Below the pieces are notes generated by a model. The model searched no databases and was not told the DNA's origin. It saw nothing but the letters and a program-made list of their open reading frames with translations. From Lonicera japonica (Eukaryota > Streptophyta > Magnoliopsida > Dipsacales > Caprifoliaceae), in the NCBI GenBank assembly GCA_021464415.1, contig JAKCWG010000239.1:1-64000 (forward strand): a DNA stretch of 64,000 nt, in the 5' to 3' direction. The position numbers and the translations under genes were made by a program. Position 1 is the first letter of the stretch. Each line of letters begins with the position of its first letter. This document shows positions 35,610 through 47,364 of the stretch, in pieces.

Positions 35610-35784
35610 TGTGTGAATACAAGAGATTGTGAGAATAATTGTTATTGATTATTGAGAAAAAATAGTACATCTATATATACAAGAGAGATACCCTAAAAAT
35701 AAGGATATTTTCTTCTAAAAAGGATTTCCTAATTATTTTCTAAATATACACATTCTATAAATAAAACATATACAAATCTTAACA
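35610..35784 (-). repeat. Copia-2 LTR (5' LTR of the - strand element)
   Basis: 175 bp, pairing with 32001-32175. It is flanked by the AGGCT duplication. Confidence 0.9.
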
Positions 35785-35920
35785 AGGCTCGCATATGGTA
35801 ATACGAGTCATGAAATCTGGAAAGTAATCTTACTCCATAAACAAGGCTCGCATTGGATATCAAAAGAACTTCCGGTTCTTGAAAATAGCATCTTTTCTAA
35901 CAAATGCACCAATAGCAAAA
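35785..35920 (-). pseudogene. Second F-box/FBD pseudogene, 5' remnant
   Basis: GTCATGAAATCTGGAAAGTAATC matches 8740-8757 and ACTTCCGGTTCTTGAAAATAGC resembles 9497-9520, so the leucine-rich middle has been deleted between them. This is the other side of the copia-2 insertion. Confidence 0.6.
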
Positions 35921-37479
35921 GAAAAGCGCAAACTTGAAGGACTTCCGGTATCCATTTATGAAAGAGGTGTATATTATATTTATTCTTCAAATTTGAAACA
36001 GATTCTAAATCAAACCAAGTTCTATTATACGTATAAATTAGGATAATTTAATTAAGAGTAGTTGGTAAAGTCAAGACTTTTCTCTTTCTAGGACATTGAT
36101 ATAGTTGTACACTTTCAATTCATCTTATACTACTCCATTCTCAAATTAAGAATCCAATTTGAGTTGCGCACCTTTAACTAAAACACTAATGTCTATTTAA
36201 TGTAAACCCATAAGACTTCTTTTGCTCACCCAAGGACTTCTGGGTTTTGTCCCTTGGGGTACGAGCCATGGCCTTACCTGCCTATAGTTGAGTTTATTAG
36301 CTTCTTAGATCATGTTATGTCCAAGTTTTTGGGCAAGCATCTTTCTTGATTATTTTGTCAAAAACACTTTACCTTTGAGAACAACCAGAACCTCTAGTGT
36401 TGAGATTAATTTGAACGGCCTTACCCTTCTCGGCTGCTCAGCCTTCAGTGTAAGTTGGTCTTAGGAGAGGCATTACATGGTGGGATGTTGTTGTTTTTTG
36501 GGAGTTTATAGTGCATAATTAATGAGGCATCTGTTTCTTTTTTTTGAATTTGTTGGCTTTGCCTTTTCAGATGCTCCTTGAGCAACAACTAAAGGGCTTG
36601 ATTTTCTAGCTTAAGCTTCCTAACATTGAGAGTCGCCTTCCCTGGCACATTCAGCATAATTGATGTCCATTGCCCTTTTTCCTTTGAATAGTAAATGGAG
36701 CAGGATTATCCACTCCTGGTGGAATTGGTAGATTGCCATTAATTTCCTGTTGTTGAGAGTGTGAAGATTGCGGGCCATCTGCCACGATTCCGTTTCTAGA
36801 CCATTTTGCTTGTTTAGGACTGAATGACGTTACTATTTGATTAAAAAGTGGTAGAATTGAAAATGCTATGAACTTGAACAAGAAATTCCTATAAATGGTG
36901 CCAATTGTAGATGCCAAAAAAATTAGGTCTCCCCACAAGAAAAGTTCAAAGCAAAATTTGTTGAATGAATAAGGAAAATTGCAAAGGAGACAAGAATTTT
37001 TGTTTGTAAAGTATGTTATCCCGGTACCACTAATAATATTCTATTTATACTCATAGAATTAGGGCTCCAATGCTCCATTAGGGTAAACAGTAAAAAGACG
37101 AAAAAAGGCAAATCTTGGCCTTTGCTTCAGCACATTACAAGTGTCCATAATAATTCAAGTTCCAAGTGCTCCATTTTTATTCATGGAGAGGACCATCTCG
37201 GCTATAACACAGACATCCATCTTGGCATTGGATGACGTTAGCACAACCATATCGGCAGGCAGCTCAAAATGGATTATATACTTAAATCTTCAATGGTTCA
37301 TAGTGTTAGGCCTACTTCAATGGGTTGGTTAATTAGGTTGTCGCAACTCATACTTTGTAATTTTGGGCCCCTTGACTCTTTATGAAATTAAAACAATTCA
37401 GAAATTTAATAGAATTCACATATTATAAAAAGTCAGTCACAACATTTTAAAATCTAGTTTGAATACTTTCCCCGCGCGA
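35921..37479. other. No gene recognised
   Basis: Short open frames only. A 95-codon - strand frame (36938-36651) has no family signature. Nothing here supports a gene or a defined transposon. Confidence 0.5.
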
Positions 37480-37880
37480 GTCCATTTTTCATTTTCAAAT
37501 GAAAGAAGAGAATAGACTCTTTTTTTATTTGGGACGGAACGACTAGTTAGTTGCCAATTTACACATGTATGAAAAGAATCCTCTACCTAAATAAATGTGG
37601 ACCTTAGTAGTGGATTTCTAACAAGGATTTAAGCATTATTAGCAGCATAGACTCTTAAAAGGGCTAAAAACATGGGACTAACTTTTTACTTTATTCTTTC
37701 CGTACATGCTTTTGTTGCTTTTAAGTTTTTAATACCAAATTGTATATCATATTTTTATTTATTTATGTATGAGAATTCAATTACAAGTGGTGATTTGTGT
37801 TCAGTTATTGAAACACTTGCCAACAACAATTGGAGGAATGTTAGAGAGTACTTCAAATTTTCACTTGGCGAGGTAGAATA
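37480..37880 (+). pseudogene. Scrambled NLP relic (intron 2 joined to intron 1/exon 2)
   Basis: 37480-37675 matches intron 2 of the NLP genes, including the Stowaway-like block (TTTCATTTTCAAATGAAAGA) and AAGGATTTAAGCATTATTAGC. Immediately after, 37680-37785 matches the end of intron 1 (TATCATATTTTTATTTATTT). 37786-37870 matches the start of exon 2 (SVIETLANNNWRNVREYFKF). The order intron 2 then exon 2 means two copies were joined here. Confidence 0.8.
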
Positions 37881-38640
37881 CATACTCTACTTGTTTTATT
37901 TAATCATTTTTGAATCATAAGGAAAAAAAGAAGAAGCATAGACTCAGGAAATAGTTTAGTTTCAACAATTAGCCCCTTTAAACTTGCAGCTTGATCTCCA
38001 AGCTAGTTTCTCATAAACAGCACAAAGGCATAGCAGAATCAAAAGCAAGATAGTTGATAAAAGAAAGATAAAAGAAAAACGGGAAAAAATATAAATGACC
38101 TACACCTTCGTAAAATATATAAGACTAACTTAATGTACCTCTTAACAAATAGGACTTCTATCAGTTCCGGACTTCCGCCGAGTTTTCAGGCACATCTGGA
38201 AGCAACGGCTTCAAACACTGCTGGATTATTGAGAATGCTCTATACAAACACAAAAAATATATAAATGAATAATGGAGAATGCTTTGTACAAACACATAAA
38301 ATTAGCATTGAATACAAAAAATTCAAGAAAGCTAACCTTAAGTTATGTAAGTGTCAATAGGGTTAGAGACATTTGTTATTTTTTAGTAGTACTCAAGTTT
38401 ACTTTTTATACAGTAATTTTTATATCGCATAAACTCTAATGTAATTATATCATATACGTATAAATAAGAAGGAAAAATCCATAGCAATTCAATTAATTCT
38501 CTAACTCCTCAACACTCACTTTCAAACATTCCCTTTTTTTCTTCTCCCTAATGACTTTGTCATTCTCTTTCTTCTTCTAGAAATACCTATTAAAATAGAG
38601 AAATTGAGGTAAACACCTATGTTGCTCCCTCTAAAACATG
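37881..38640. other. Duplicated NLP downstream-flank sequence, no gene
   Basis: 38195-38335 matches 29737-29845 (GGCTTCAAACACTGCTGGAT, GAGAATGCT). 38340-38520 matches 11560-11740. Confidence 0.5.
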
Positions 38641-39232
38641 GAAAGTGTGTGTATGCTCAAAATCATATGGATAAAATGACAAACAACAACCAAAAACCAG
38701 CAATTGTAGATGCCATTCCTCAGTAGGTTTTTCCTCTTTTCTGAAGCTTGTTTTGTGCCTCTCAGCCAACAGCATGTGCAGCTTCGGTTCTGGCAGTTTC
38801 AGTGCACTGTGGCAGCTATGCTTTAGCTACAGCAATGGCAATTTTTGGTGTAGTTTGGCTCTTAGCGACATGCATTTCTCTATATTTTTCTGTTCTCAAT
38901 TTACTGCTTCCTTGCTTCAGTTTTCTGCTGCCCTTCTTCCTTGTATTTTGCACAATTTTTGCTGTTAATTTTCTTGCTTTTTTCTATTTTTTGGCCATCA
39001 TGTTTAGGCTCTCTTTTCTTTCTTTTTGGCGTCTTGTTAGACCTTGCCTTCATTTTTTGAATTGACTTGTGGACTTGTTGGTTTTTCCCCTTAATCCATT
39101 ATGCAATTTAGGCATATTTCTTTTGTGTTTTTTGGGTCTTGTGGATGGCCTTATATTATCCCCCTCTCTTGTAATTCTTTTTAGGTTTTTTATGCTATTA
39201 CTCTAATGCCCATGATTGGGCATAGAGGACTT

Positions 39233-39270
<38 letters not shown>
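38640..39270 (+). mobile_element. L1 LINE 3'-end fragment
   Basis: It interrupts a duplicated segment that is continuous at 11740-11790. Its end (GGCCTTATATTATCCCCCTC, TTTTTAGGTTTTTTATGC) resembles the 3' end of the LINE at 52.6 kb read on its own strand. The hydrophobic frame inside (38748-39065) shows no reverse-transcriptase motif. It is followed by a TA microsatellite. Confidence 0.4.
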
Positions 39271-39272
<2 letters not shown>

Positions 39273-39494
39273 CTCTTTGATCCAATAAGCCAATATATAC
39301 AGGTATACAACACACACCCATACCAGAGAGGATGTACTGCCGAATTGGAAATTAGAACCATCGGAGGAACCTACCCTTAAACAAATTTGGTATTTCTTCT
39401 ACTTTTGATCTACTATTTTATTGTTAGGTAATATTAATGATCTTCATTTTCTAGTCGCCAATAATCTTATTGAGCTGGTCCTCTTCAAAGTGGG

Positions 39495-40100
39495 CCTCGT
39501 TAACTTTTAGTCGCCCATGTTAAAGAATGTTATTTGGACAATTATATCTTTATCTTCTTATTTGGGGGGGGGATATCTTTAAAGATTTAAGCACTAGTGT
39601 TAAAAGGGAGGGAAGTCAATTTTTTAAGAAGTAAAGTAAGATCAAAATTTTTAAAGTTATCACACATATTTTAAAACTTTTAAAGTATGAAAAACAAATA
39701 GCACTTAAGGGCTCAATCGACACAAAATTGAGTCAAAAAAACTAAATTGAAAAATCAAACATAATAAAGGGTGTTAAAGTGTAATTTATTCCAAGCGGTC
39801 CCTTCGGACCTTGAAGCGAAACATATTCTCTTTTACAGTTGGCCCCTTTGAATAAGTAAAAGTTGCATTGTTTATTGAATATTAAAATCATTAGACTCTT
39901 GTCAACTCTTCCTACTCCATGAAAACAAACTTTCATCTCCTCCTTCTTAAGTTAGCTACCGAGTATGATCCCTCTCTACCTTTAAAACCATTAGTCTTCT
40001 TTCAAGTCTTCCTCCTTTTAAAGATTACTCACTGCTTCTCACATTTCGTTTCTCATAAAAGGCATAATAATAATAGAAGCAGGCGGTAATAATTCAGACG
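39495..40100 (+). promoter_or_regulatory. Promoter/leader of NLP gene 3
   Basis: It shares GCGGTCCCTTCGGACCTTGA (39798) and GGCCCCTTTGAATAAGTAAA (39841) with the orphan block at 15.2 kb and the relic at 61.9 kb. The leader ACTCACTGCTTCTCACATTT and GGCATAATAATAATAG lead to the ATG at 40101. Confidence 0.55.
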
Positions 40101-43100
40101 ATGAGGACAGAAGTTTCAGACTATACCATTGATGATTTCCTTAGAGATATGGCTCCTTTCAATCTGTCATACAGGAAGCCGAGAGGTAGAAACGATATGT
40201 GGGTTTTCTGGAGCCAAGAAGGAGAAGCAGAAGGTTGGCAAATACACTATCTATGTATCTACTATCTTTAAAATTTCCATCTTATTGATCCAGATCCTGA
40301 CTTTTTATTTCTTTTCTTTTTATACGTTCTTTAGTTGGTTTCAAATTTATAACTATTAAATTATATATCATATTTTTATTTATTTACGTATCATAATTAA
40401 ATTATAGGTGGCAATGATCTGGATCTAGTTACTGAAATACTTACCAACAACAATTGGAAGAATGTTCAAGAGTACTTAAAATATATACTTTGCAACGCTA
40501 AAAGCACTAGTCAAGCCAATGTTGCTCTAATTCAGTTCTGGGCTCCCACTACTAATACTACTAATATGATTGAGGGGCGATGGGTGTTTAAAACATCAAA
40601 TCAACCTTTTGCTCTTTATAGACTTGAGAGAGGAATTTGTGAGTACAGGAAGTCTTGTACCAGCCTTGAATTTAATGTCTTCAAAGATGAAGGAAAAAAA
40701 TATGGATATGACTTTGGTAGTCAAATTCGGCGAGTCTTCCGGGATAAAGAAGTAGCTTGCTTTAACATTCCGCTGCTTGATTTTGTTCACCAAAAATATG
40801 GCGGTACACCGAGGTCTTTGTTACTGCCCCTCTTCAAACCTTCCGGCCGGTGCTGTTCTGGTGTACTTGAGCTTGTAGGTTCTTACAAAAGTTTTCTCTT
40901 TTCTTATGACATACGCAACCTAGCCGAAGTTATATTCAAGGTCCGTGCTTTTCAGCCTATTTTCGTATAGTGAAAGAAAAATATTCCCTCCTTTTTAAAT
41001 TAAGAGCCCTTCCCAGAAATTAGAACATTGAAATTGTAATTCTTTTTGCTTTAATAATATTTTAGGGGCTTTGCCTCTTTGATAAAAAAATAAAATAAAA
41101 TAAAAATTTAAGAGCCAAACTTTTCATTTTTCAAATGAAAGAGAAGTAGACTCTTGTTGATTTGGGATGGAGAGAGTATTTAATTGCCAATTTACACGTG
41201 TTAGATAAGAAAATAATCATCTTTAGCCTAAATAAATGTGGACCCTTAGTAGAGTGGAATTGCTAATAAGGAATCAAACATTATTAGCAGCAGAGACTCT
41301 TAAAAGGACTGAAAATTGGCTCTAGGAAATACTTCTAAACCCAACTTTCTTTTTATTGCGCAACTTGAAATCAAGTTACTTGGATTATCAATGTAGTAAT
41401 GTATTATTGTTACAAAAGCACTGTGCCATTTTCATCTTTGCTCCTAGGGAATATTGTCTTCCATTTCAAAAGTGATTTCAAGATTACTCTGTCAAAATTT
41501 CTCTAAGTCAGCACTTTCCTTGCAGGAAGCAGACTTTATAAATCCCCCCTCTCTCGAGTTGCAGGTAAGTTACATTACCTCTCTCTTCCAAAGATGTATT
41601 CTATATTGATCATTTAAGGGATATCTTATCTTGAAATTACTTGCATACTTGCTCTACAGCAAGGTACAGAAATAGAAGACATCAATAAGGCATTGCAAAG
41701 GGTGTGTACAACACACCAGTTACCCCTTGCTCAGATCTGGATTCCATGCTGCAGTAGCACTGCCATGGCCTATGTTGATAGCCCAGGCAAGCGCTGCCAT
41801 TCCCCTTATTTAAGCTGCAGTAATAAATTTTCATCATCAATATCTCAGACTGGTGATGCATATATCCATTATAAAGCCATAGAAGGATTCAATTTGGACT
41901 GGAAGCGTGTTAAATTTACAAAGGGTCGGAGTATTGTTGGTAAGGCACTTTTGTACCATAAGCCTTGCTTCTGCAGGGATGTAACCCAACTCCCCTGGGA
42001 TGAGTACCCCACATTTCATCGTTCACGCATGTTTAAGTTTACTGGCTGTTATGCAATTTGGTTGCATTGTAATTGCTATAAGAATCATGATTTTGTGCTA
42101 GAGTTCTACATTCCCCATTGGAATACAATCTCTGGAGATCCGCAGACAATCTTGGGGTTGCTATTGGCAACAGTGAAGAAGCAACTTCCAGGGTTCAAAA
42201 TTAGTTCAGTGGAAGAGGAATCATGTGTGGATGTATACGAAGTTTCTGTGAATGATGATGAACCTAAGTCTGTTATAATATCCCAAACTTTTAGTGTTAA
42301 ACCCGTACCTGAATCCTTTGTAAATGAGAAGGAAACGGTGCAGAACGAAGTGGTAGGTGAAACTGTTATAAACAGCGGATCAAATATTCTTGGTTTGGAA
42401 GAAAACGGCATAGATGTTTGGCATTCAGACTATACCATTGACGGTTTCATTAAAGATATGGCTCCTTTCAATCTGTCGTACATGGAGCCGAGAACTGGAA
42501 ACATTAAGTGGGTTTTCTGGAGCCAAGAAGGAGAAGGTTGGCCTCTAACTAATAATGTCTTATCATTATCATCATTATGTAATTAGCTTTTACTTTACCC
42601 TCGCCATCCTATTCCTCTCCTCCATTCACACAATTAAGAGTTTTCTATTTATATGTTCTTTAGTTGGTTTCAAGTTTTTAACTATTAAATTACATATCAT
42701 ATTTTTATTTATTTATTTATCATAATTAAATTACAGGTGATGGTGATCCGGATTCAGTTACTGAAACAGTTACCAACAACAATTGGGACAATGTTCAAGA
42801 GTACTTAAAATATATACTTTGCAATGCTGAACACACTAGTTGGGCCAATGTTGCTCTAATTCAATTTTGGGCTCCCACTACTACTACTAGTAGTACGATT
42901 GGGGGGCGCTGGGTGCTTAAAACATCAAATCAACCTTTTGGTCTTTACGGACTTGAGAGAAGAATTTGTGAGTACAAGAAGCACTGTACTAGCCTTGAAT
43001 CTGGTATCCTCCAAGATGAAGAAGACAATGAAGATGAGTTTGGTAGTGTAATTTGGCGAGTCTTCAGGTATAAAAAAGAAAAATACGATCTGTTGGATGA

Positions 43101-45647
43101 TTTTGCTCGCAAATGCGGCATGGGGACATCTTACTTTCTGCCCCTCTTTAAACCATCCGGCTGGTGCTGTTCTGGTGTACTTGAGATCTCAGTTACTTTC
43201 CAAAGTAGCTTCTTTCTTTCTGATCTATACAAACTAGCCAAAGATATATTTAAGGTTCGTGCTTCCTTAGTTCAGCCTATTTCCCACAGTGAAAGAAAAA
43301 TACTCCCTCCTTTTCAAATTAAGAGCCCACTTTTCATTTTTCAAATGAAAGAAGAAAAGTAGACTTGTTAATTTGAGATGGAGAGAGTATCTAGTTGCCA
43401 ATTTACACGTGTTAGATAAGAAAATAATCATCTTTAGCCTGAATAAATGTGGACCCTTAGTAAAGTGGAATTGCTAATAAGGATTCAAGCATTCTTAGCA
43501 GCAAAGACTCTTAAAAGGGCTGAAAATATGGCTCTAGGAAATACTTCTAAAACCAACTTTCTTTTTATTGCACAACTTGAAATCAAGTTACAGGGATTAA
43601 TTAGTAAGATATTATTGTTACAAAAGCACTGTGCCGTTTTCATCTTTGCTTCTAGGGGATATTGTCTTCCATTTCAAACCGATTTCAAGATTACTCTGTC
43701 AAAATTTCTCTAAGTCAGTACTTTCCTCGCAGGAAGTGAACTTTATGAAACCCTCCCCTTTCAAGTCGCAAGTAAGTTACATGACCTCTCTTCTTCTTCT
43801 TCTTCTTCTTCTTCTTCTTCTTCGAAAAATGTATTATGTATTGATCTTTTAAGCAATATCTTATCTTGAAATTACTTGTGCCTGCTCTACAGGAAAGTAC
43901 AGAAATAGAAGAGATCAATAAGGCGTTGCAAGGGGTGTGTACAACACACCAGTTACCCCTTGCTCAAATCTGGATTCCATGCTGTACTAGCACTGCCATG
44001 ACCTGTGTTGATAACACAGGTGAGCGCTGCCATTCCCCTTATTTAACCTGCAGCAAGAAATTTTCATCATCAATATCACAGAATGGTGATGCAGATTTCT
44101 ATTATAGCATGGAAGGCTTCAACAGAGGCTGCCAGAATCGTGATTTTAGGACGGGTCAGGGTATTGTTGGTAAGGCACTTTTATACCATAAGCCTTGCTT
44201 CTGCAGGGATGTAGGACATGTCGTCCTGCCCGGGTACTCCATATTCAATAGTAAAGCACGGAATAAGTTAGGTGGCTGTTGTGCAATTTGGTTGCACAGT
44301 ACTTGCACTAATCATGATTATGTGCTAGAGTTCTTATTTCCCCCTTGGAAGTCTTTCCGTAGAGTTCTGCAGACATGCTTGGAGTTGCTGTTGGCAACAG
44401 TGAAGACGCAACTTCCAGGTTTTAAAATTAGTTCAGTGGGAGAGGAATCATGTGTTGAAGTACATGAAATTTCTGTGAATGTTGATGAACCTCATTCTGT
44501 TATAATATCCCAAACTTTTAGTGTTAAACTCTTACCCGAATCCTTTGCAAATGAAAAGGAAACGGTGCAGAACGAAGTGGTAGGCAAAACTATTATAGAC
44601 ATTGGATCATATATTCTTGGTTTGGAACAAAACGGCATAGTTTTTTGTCATTCAGAGAAAAGAGCTGGAGAGGAATTGTTTGTTGAAGCAGCTATGAATG
44701 AAGAAATAACCAGAAGGCTTCCACCCATGCTTGAATCCTTGCGAAATGAAAATGAAGTGGTGCTGCAGCCATCAGATGACAAGCCAACCATGGAAGAAGC
44801 TGTTAGAAAGAATGAATTGAATGTTGGGATTATAAAGCAAACCATTGAGGATGTTACATCTTCAGAGAGAATATTCAGCAGAGCAGAGACATTGGATAGA
44901 GAATATAGAACAACCGACATTTCATTAAGTCGCGAGGATCTCATAAAACATTTTGGAAAGAAGCTTGACGATGCTGCAAATATACTTGGGGGTAAGTAAG
45001 TACTTTAAGAACATGAAAGTTGTTTCATATTTCTTTCAACTTATATACCTTTTTCTTCTTACATTACACTAAGAGATCTTGCCTGTTTCCCGAATTTCAC
45101 CTGCAGTACAGTAGGTATTAGCCACTGACAAGAGTTTTCTTTTATGGATTCTTCTTCTCTTGCAGTTAGTAGATCTACACTGAAGCGTGCGTGTAGGCTT
45201 AATAATATCGGCAAGTGGCCAGTTCCTAAGAGAAACAAGGTTAATGCCCTTCCTGTTCGCAGTGGCAACGAAGGAATTGAAGGAACTTACAAGGGAGACC
45301 CCTCGTGTTCTGACCCATGTCCTAGTCCCACCACAGCAGGTAATTCTTACAAAACAAGTAATTCTAGACAAGAACAAGCTATGGGAACTGTGACCGTAAA
45401 GGTAACACATGGAGGTCATACTATTCGGTTTAACCTTCCATTTTTATCAAGAAAGACGGATTTAGTGAACCAGGTGACAAAGAGGCTACCGTTGAATGAA
45501 GGATCTTTTAATATCAAGTATCAGGATGAAGAGAATGACTGGATTTTAATTACCTGTGATGAGGACCTGGAGCAGTGTATTGGTATTTGGAAGGGAAAGA
45601 GTATAATCAAAATGTTGGTCGAGCCAATTACCAATCAAGCACCTTGA
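40101..45647 (+). CDS. NLP gene 3: in-frame fusion of two NLP copies with a doubled sensor region
   Basis: Eight exons: 40101-40254, 40408-40940, 41526-41564, 41660-42578, 42737-43254, 43733-43771, 43893-44991, 45166-45647. All phases match, giving 1260 codons plus TGA without a stop. Exons 1-3 and the start of exon 4 give one NLP sensor region (residues 1 to about 497). At about 42420-42430 exon 4 passes directly into exon 1 of the next copy (GIDVWHS then DYTIDGFIKDMAPFNLSY), without its ATG. The second copy then follows in full: second sensor region (about 500-900), RWP-RK (split around residue 1100, ending GKWPVPKRNK) and one PB1. The first copy's RWP-RK and PB1 are gone. The parental sequences share TTCAGA at the joint. 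Exon 1 lost its ancestral donor and appears to use a GTATCT site of the right phase. NLPs normally have one sensor region. It could also be read as two separately started genes, but the second has no ATG at its exon 1. Confidence 0.75.
41009..41104 (+). mobile_element. Short L1-type insertion in intron 2 of gene 3
   Basis: It ends GGGGCTTTGCCTCTTTGATA plus an A-rich tail and splits a shared Stowaway-like block. The direct repeat around it is TTAAGAGCC (about 41000-41008 and 41108-41116). The paralogous introns lack it. Confidence 0.6.
43301..43389. mobile_element. Stowaway-type MITE shared by all NLP copies (best copy)
   Basis: 89 bp with TACTCCCTCC at the left and GGAGAGAGTA at the right and a TA at each edge. 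The centre folds (CTTTTCATTTTTC / GAAAGAAGAAAAG). Diverged copies sit at the same place in intron 2 of gene 1 (about 2959-3010), gene 2 (27335-27425), gene 3 first half (40980-41178), gene 4 (50806-50890) and the 37.5 kb relic. It therefore predates the amplification. Confidence 0.7.
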
Positions 45648-46030
45648 ATCTGCCTGGTTGTACCTTCATTGTGTACTCAGTTTGAGTGACTTTTGTTTGT
45701 TATACAAAATGGTTCTAAGTTATGTGTAGTATTGGCTCCAACTTTCAACTTGGTTTTGACTAGATTTCGGTCGATCAACGCTTGCTGCGTTCGGATTATT
45801 AAGGGGTTGACCTGACGGATATGCTTGCAAAACATCCTTAAGAGCTGCAACTGTAAATTTCTTGTGTTTAAATTAGGAGTCAACTTTTCCTTTCTAAGGA
45901 TATAATTAATATACCAAATTTCATGATTAGAGCTTTTTTTGGCCCATATCATTTCTTGGTCAAGTTTCCCTTTTCTGGCATACATCTTTTCTTTTCTTTG
46001 GAATTGGGATTCATAGAATTAGAATTATAT
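45648..46030. other. 3' flank of NLP gene 3
   Basis: Paralogous to the flanks of genes 1 and 2 (AATCTGCCTGGTTG, TGTGTACTCAGTTTGAGTGA). No gene. Confidence 0.6.
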
Positions 46031-46770
46031 ATGATGTGATTCACGACCGTATTTCTATCCAATATGACGAATCCGCGACTCTTGACGTTGAATACGTAAG
46101 AACCTTGGAATCACGCGAAGATGATGGAGGTAGAACCTCGACCCAATCCCTAAAATGAGAATGAACATTGGTATAGTCGAAGACAAACAATCAATTGATG
46201 GATTAATTGATTGATAAGTCGAAGAACAACAAGAATTAAATTCTGGCTGTTCGAAGTGTTCTTAGAACACAAGAAGTGAAAACACACTCAAATTCGTATT
46301 GATAAAACAAGGCTGCCTCATACAAGAGAGTTGCCTCCTTTAAATAGGAGGAGAAGAAGAAAACCCTAAACAAACCCTAAAAACGTGAATAATAAAACAA
46401 GCCCAATTTGAAGGCAACAAAAATAATGGAACACTTTAAATAAGCCCAAAAACACTCTTAGCAGGCCCATCACTCTAAATACTAATTAAACATAATCCTT
46501 GGGCTGCAAATAAATAAAAACAATAATAAAACGCCCTAATTATTCTACGTCTTCTTGGCTAAGCATTATTCTCCATTCTTGTTCTCCATCTCCATGAATA
46601 CTTCTCCAAGCTCCAGCTTTATTCATCAACTCTTGGACCACGATCATGAGTGCTTCCTTGATCTTCTTGGCTCTAGCTCGGGTGATTGGACCACTTGGAA
46701 CCCGGATGGGATCTGCATAGTCTTCACTCCATGATCCAGCTCTTGTGCTATCCTCAGGCTCATCAATATA
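46030..46770 (-). mobile_element. Chromovirus-like Ty3/gypsy remnant: pol C-terminus and 3' LTR
   Basis: On the - strand 46752-46540 encodes the typical tail of a plant Ty3-type polyprotein (VPSGPITRARAKKIKEAL) and ends with TAA at 46542-46540. The sequence after it (down to about 46040) looks like the LTR with a promoter-like CTATTTAAAGGAGG. The rest of pol is absent. Confidence 0.6.
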
Positions 46771-47209
46771 ATAATTCCAAACTCAATTTTTGTATCCAAA
46801 CAATGAATTTGAACTTGAGGGTTCAATATAATACTAAGCACAAGGTAAACCGTGCCTTCGGCACTTTTTATATTATTCGTTTAACTAAACACGATGAACT
46901 CCACTTAATATTATGTTTATGCATCAAAACCTCGCAAATTGAATATCCTTTCTTCTTTTTCTACTCCAAACTCCTGTTGACTTGATTAAGCAAAAATTAT
47001 TTTTGGAAATAATTGATGTACCAGAAGTCTAGTTTTTTTGAAAAATGTTTGTGTATATATATATATATATTTAATTAAGACCACACGATTCTTGTTAAGA
47101 CTTTATTATTTTCTTAACATATGTCCTTAGATAACAAATTAAGATAATCAATTAATTCTTATTATTTTATCAAAAAAAATTAAAAAATAAAATTAATAAT
47201 AATTCTTAT

Positions 47210-47350
47210 TTTTTTTTAGAGGCAATTAGGTATAAGGGCTCATTTTAATAATAATGTAATTATAAAGGACACTTAAAAATAAGCTATGTAAATTAAGGAC
47301 ACTATACAAAAAAGACACTAATACCCCTTCTTTATAATGTCTCACGCTCA
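47210..47350 (-). repeat. Unique flank of palindromic array B (inverted copy of 1195-1335)
   Basis: It begins GGCAATTAGGTATAAGGGCT. Its reverse complement matches 1195-1335 with about one difference in ten. It borders array B just as 1195-1335 borders array A. Confidence 0.75.
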
Positions 47351-47364
47351 TTATGACACTAACA

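Larger units (their letters stand above)
32001..35784 (-). mobile_element. Copia-2: near full-order but decayed Ty1-copia element
   Basis: 175-bp LTRs (32001-32175, 35610-35784) with a target duplication AGGCT (31996-32000, 35785-35789). The primer-binding site on the - strand is TGGTATTAGAGG (35609-35598), and a purine-rich tract borders the other LTR. More than ten LTR differences make it older than copia-1. Integrase, RT and RNase H are recognisable in order but interrupted. Confidence 0.95.

Noticed and set aside
38748..39065. 105-codon membrane-like protein
   Set aside because: It sits in a LINE-like insert that interrupts a duplicated segment; T-rich DNA gives hydrophobic residues by chance.
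43715..43918. - strand frame with a polylysine run
   Set aside because: It is the complement of the CTT microsatellite in intron 3 of NLP gene 3.
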